Positions 61,891-64,000 of a DNA stretch of 64,000 nt are shown in pieces. The notes under the pieces are model-generated. The model had not been told where the DNA came from. It saw only the letters and a list, made by a program, of their open reading frames with translations, and made no database searches. Source of the stretch: Clavibacter michiganensis (GTDB lineage: Bacteria > Actinomycetota > Actinomycetes > Actinomycetales > Microbacteriaceae); NCBI RefSeq assembly GCF_002151125.1, contig NZ_MDJZ01000016.1:62001-126000 (forward strand). The letters are read 5' to 3'. Position 1 is the stretch's first letter, and each line of letters begins with the position of its first letter. The translations under genes were made by a program, and so were the position numbers.

Positions 61891-62661
61891 ATGACCGACA
61901 CCACCTCCCCGCTCCGCGTCACCGTCTGGGGCGAGAACCGCCACGAGCAGATCGAGCAGCACGTCCGCGACCGCTACCCGACCGGGATGCACGGCGCCGT
62001 CGCCGAGGGCGTGCAGGAGAACCTGCCCGAGGCGCACGTCGAGATCGCGACCATGGACCAGCCCGAGCACGGCCTCACCGAGGAGCTGCTCGCCCGCACG
62101 GACGTGCTCACCTGGTGGGGCCACGCGGCCCACGCCGAGGTGGACGACGAGATCGTGGAGCGCGTGCACCGGCACGTGCTCGACGGGATGGGCCTCATCG
62201 TGCTGCACTCCGGGCACTGGTCGAAGATCTTCACGAAGCTGATGGGCACCACGTGCACGCTCCGCTGGCGCAGTGAGCACGACCGCGAGCTGGTGTGGAC
62301 CGTGAACCCGCAGCACCCCATCACCCGCGGCGTGCCGAACCCGATCGTCATCGACGAGCAGGAGATGTACGGCGAGTACTTCGACGTGCCCACGCCCGAC
62401 GAGCTCGTCTTCATCTCGGGCTTCACGGGCGGCGAGGTGTTCCGCAGCGGCATGACCTACCGCCGCGGCTTCGGCCGGATCTTCTTCTTCTCGCCCGGCG
62501 ACCAGGACTTCCCCGTGTACCACCACCGGGACGTCCGCCGCGTGATCGCGAACGCGTGCGAGTGGGCCCGACCCGACCGCCGCGAGACGCCGACGCTGCT
62601 GCGCTACGAGTCCGGCGAGTTCTTCCAGGGGGCCGACTACGCCGGGGCGCTCGAGCGATGA
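61891..62661 (+). CDS. thuA: ThuA-domain protein (trehalose-utilisation type)
   Basis: 256 residues. [54 protein letters not shown] and [25 protein letters not shown] match the ThuA class I glutamine-amidotransferase-like fold. In rhizobia ThuA works with the dehydrogenase ThuB downstream of a trehalose ABC importer, and the same gene order is seen here. It probably acts on the 3-keto sugar made by the neighbouring dehydrogenase. Stop overlaps the next start (ATGA). Confidence 0.93.
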   Translation: MTDTTSPLRVTVWGENRHEQIEQHVRDRYPTGMHGAVAEGVQENLPEAHVEIATMDQPEHGLTEELLARTDVLTWWGHAAHAEVDDEIVERVHRHVLDGMGLIVLHSGHWSKIFTKLMGTTCTLRWRSEHDRELVWTVNPQHPITRGVPNPIVIDEQEMYGEYFDVPTPDELVFISGFTGGEVFRSGMTYRRGFGRIFFFSPGDQDFPVYHHRDVRRVIANACEWARPDRRETPTLLRYESGEFFQGADYAGALER

Positions 62662-63878
62662 CGTCCGTCGAGGAGCGCACGGGGGCCGCCCACCGGATCG
62701 TCGCGCCCGCCGACGGCGCGCCGCTCCGGGTGGTGCAGGTCGGCGCGGGCGGCATGGGGAAGGCGTGGCTGAGGACCATCGCGGAGGATCCCGACGTCGA
62801 GCTCGTGGGCGTCGTCGACCTCGACGAGGAGGCGGCCCGGGCGGGCGCGTCCGCGCACGGGGCGTCGGCCGAGGCGTCCACCGACCTCGGCGAGCTGATC
62901 GCGCGCGTGCGGCCCGATGCCGTCATCGACGTCACCATCCCGCGCGCGCACCACCCCGTCACCACGCAGGCGCTGTTCGCGGGGATCCCCGTGCTCGGCG
63001 AGAAGCCGGTCGCGCTCACGGTCGCGGAGGGGCTGTCGCTCGCGGCGGCCGCCGAGATCACGGGCGAGCTGTTCATGGTCAGCCAGTCGCGCCGCTACAA
63101 CGACCACCTCGTCGCCCTGAAGCGTCGGGCGGCGGACCTCGGCGGCGTCGGCATCGTCACCACCGAGTTCTTCAAGGCCCCGCACTTCGGCGGGTTCCGC
63201 GAGGAGATGGACGACGTGCTGCTGCTCGACATGGCGGTGCACCAGTTCGACGCCGTCAGGTACCTGCTCGACGCGGATCCGGTGGGCGTCTACTGCGAGT
63301 CGTACAACCCCGACTGGAGCTGGTACCGCGGTGACGCGGCCGCCACCGCGGTCTTCGCCTTCGAGGGCGGGGTGCGCTACGTCTACACGGGCAGCTGGTG
63401 CAGCCCGGGCGCGGAGACGTCGTGGAACGGATCCTGGCGGGTCAGCGGCGCGCACGGCACCGCGCTCTGGGACGGCGACCACGAGCCGACGAGCGAGATC
63501 CCGGACGCGCCCGACGGGCCGCCGGCGGATCCCGCGCCGGAGGAGTCGGTGGGCGTCGAGATCGCCGGGTCGCTCCGCGCGTTCGTGCGCGCGCTGCGGA
63601 CCGGTGAGCGGCCGCACGGCGAGGTGCACGGCAACGTGATGAGCCTCGCGATGGTGGAGGCCGCGATCGAGTCGAAGGACACGGGCCGGCGGCTGATGAT
63701 CGACGACGTCCTCGAGCGCGCGTACGCGACCGCGCTCGCCGACGAGCGGCGCGACGACGTGCGCGCGCGGCTCGAGGAGTGGCGCGAGCGGGGCGTGAGG
63801 GAGGCGCTCCAGGGTCCGCCGGCATCCGGGGACCGCCCGGGCATCGCGGCCGTCGCCCGCCCGGCCGCCGCCGGGTAG
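62658..63878 (+). CDS. Gfo/Idh/MocA-family dehydrogenase, ThuB-like
   Basis: 406 residues from ATG 62658. [17 protein letters not shown] is the Rossmann loop, [13 protein letters not shown] holds the EKP signature, and the C-terminal domain includes [21 protein letters not shown] with the catalytic-type Asp and His. A disordered acidic/proline segment lies at about 280-300. Coupled to thuA, so it likely oxidises the imported disaccharide or sugar to a 3-keto derivative. Confidence 0.92.
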   Translation: MTSVEERTGAAHRIVAPADGAPLRVVQVGAGGMGKAWLRTIAEDPDVELVGVVDLDEEAARAGASAHGASAEASTDLGELIARVRPDAVIDVTIPRAHHPVTTQALFAGIPVLGEKPVALTVAEGLSLAAAAEITGELFMVSQSRRYNDHLVALKRRAADLGGVGIVTTEFFKAPHFGGFREEMDDVLLLDMAVHQFDAVRYLLDADPVGVYCESYNPDWSWYRGDAAATAVFAFEGGVRYVYTGSWCSPGAETSWNGSWRVSGAHGTALWDGDHEPTSEIPDAPDGPPADPAPEESVGVEIAGSLRAFVRALRTGERPHGEVHGNVMSLAMVEAAIESKDTGRRLMIDDVLERAYATALADERRDDVRARLEEWRERGVREALQGPPASGDRPGIAAVARPAAAG

Positions 63879-63898
63879 CCTCGTCGGGTGGGGATCCA

Positions 63899-64000
63899 GT
63901 GACCGGGCACGAGACGGGCGACGCCGAGCGCGCGCCCCTCGCGCCGGTCGCGGACCCCACCCGCGCCGTGCCGCTCGCGCCGGATCCGCGCTCCCGCGAG
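63899..64000 (+). CDS. Possible start of a protein, cut by window edge
   Basis: A GTG at 63899 with GGTGGGGAT upstream opens a frame (MTGHETGDAERAPLAPVAD...) to the window end, 34 codons, 20 bases after the dehydrogenase stop. The residues are polar and proline-rich, as in cytosolic N-terminal tails of membrane proteins. Cannot be identified from this fragment. Confidence 0.4.
   Translation, partial: MTGHETGDAERAPLAPVADPTRAVPLAPDPRSRE

Noticed and set aside
1-64000. CRISPR arrays, tRNA/rRNA genes, insertion sequences, phage or integrase genes
   Set aside because: I looked for spaced repeats, transposase or integrase motifs (DDE, RHRY) and tRNA-like T-loops, and found none that hold up.

Overview
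The window is about 72% GC by eye. Genes are tightly packed, often with 4-base ATGA/GTGA stop-start overlaps, and GTG starts are common. Gene content is typical of a soil- or plant-associated actinobacterium: Tat lipoproteins, LPxTG wall anchors, MMPL transporters, YcnI and many TetR/LacI regulators. The style best fits Microbacteriaceae and looks most like Clavibacter, but that is inference from gene content and no 16S is present. It reads as ordinary chromosome: I see no rRNA, tRNA, phage, insertion sequence, integrase or CRISPR array.

Layout. 1-8.9 kb: an MMPL exporter with a divergent TetR gene and shared operator; 3-hydroxyacyl-CoA dehydrogenase; PAP2 phosphatase; ArfB; a luciferase-like oxidoreductase; a TetR/DUF2283 pair divergent from an MDR oxidoreductase with two palindromes between; rhodanese; a YdeI-like protein. 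8.9-13 kb: HAD phosphatase, a covalent-FAD amine oxidase of the sarcosine oxidase family, an unrecognised charged protein and a CE7-type acetyl esterase. 13-21.1 kb: a six-gene minus-strand operon made of a dipeptide-type ABC importer (binding protein, two permeases, double ATPase), a CocE/NonD serine hydrolase and a TetR regulator. All five junctions are ATGA overlaps, and a perfect 9+9 bp palindrome lies just upstream of the first gene. 21.2-25 kb: VOC and WYL genes and an APC permease.

25-36 kb: two paralogous LPxTG surface proteins (25257-26606 and 34649-35941) share a leader of exactly equal length. Between them lie an MFS exporter, SDR, VOC protein, the Trk/Ktr potassium system, Ogt, an ECF sigma factor and an orphan response regulator with an eroded output domain. 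36-44.6 kb: a Gfo/Idh dehydrogenase; a copper-type YcnI/PepSY locus; LacI regulator; a glycosyltransferase; DUF218 and DUF4287 proteins. 44.7-49 kb: a BCCT osmolyte transporter; a CrcB/Fluc fluoride-channel pair behind a candidate divergent fluoride riboswitch; methyltransferase; NUDIX. 49-55 kb: DUF4097 with a NarL-type two-component system; DoxX/TetR pair; a trehalose-synthase-like GH13 enzyme.

54.8-64 kb: a glycine betaine/choline ABC importer (with the BCCT protein, a second osmoprotectant route) and a CUT1 sugar importer without its own ATPase, followed by ThuA and a Gfo/Idh dehydrogenase, probably one sugar uptake and oxidation operon. The strongest leads are the candidate riboswitch, the TetR-controlled import-and-hydrolyse operon, and the paired surface proteins with their conserved, covarying leader. 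I did not find a system that is clearly outside known families.
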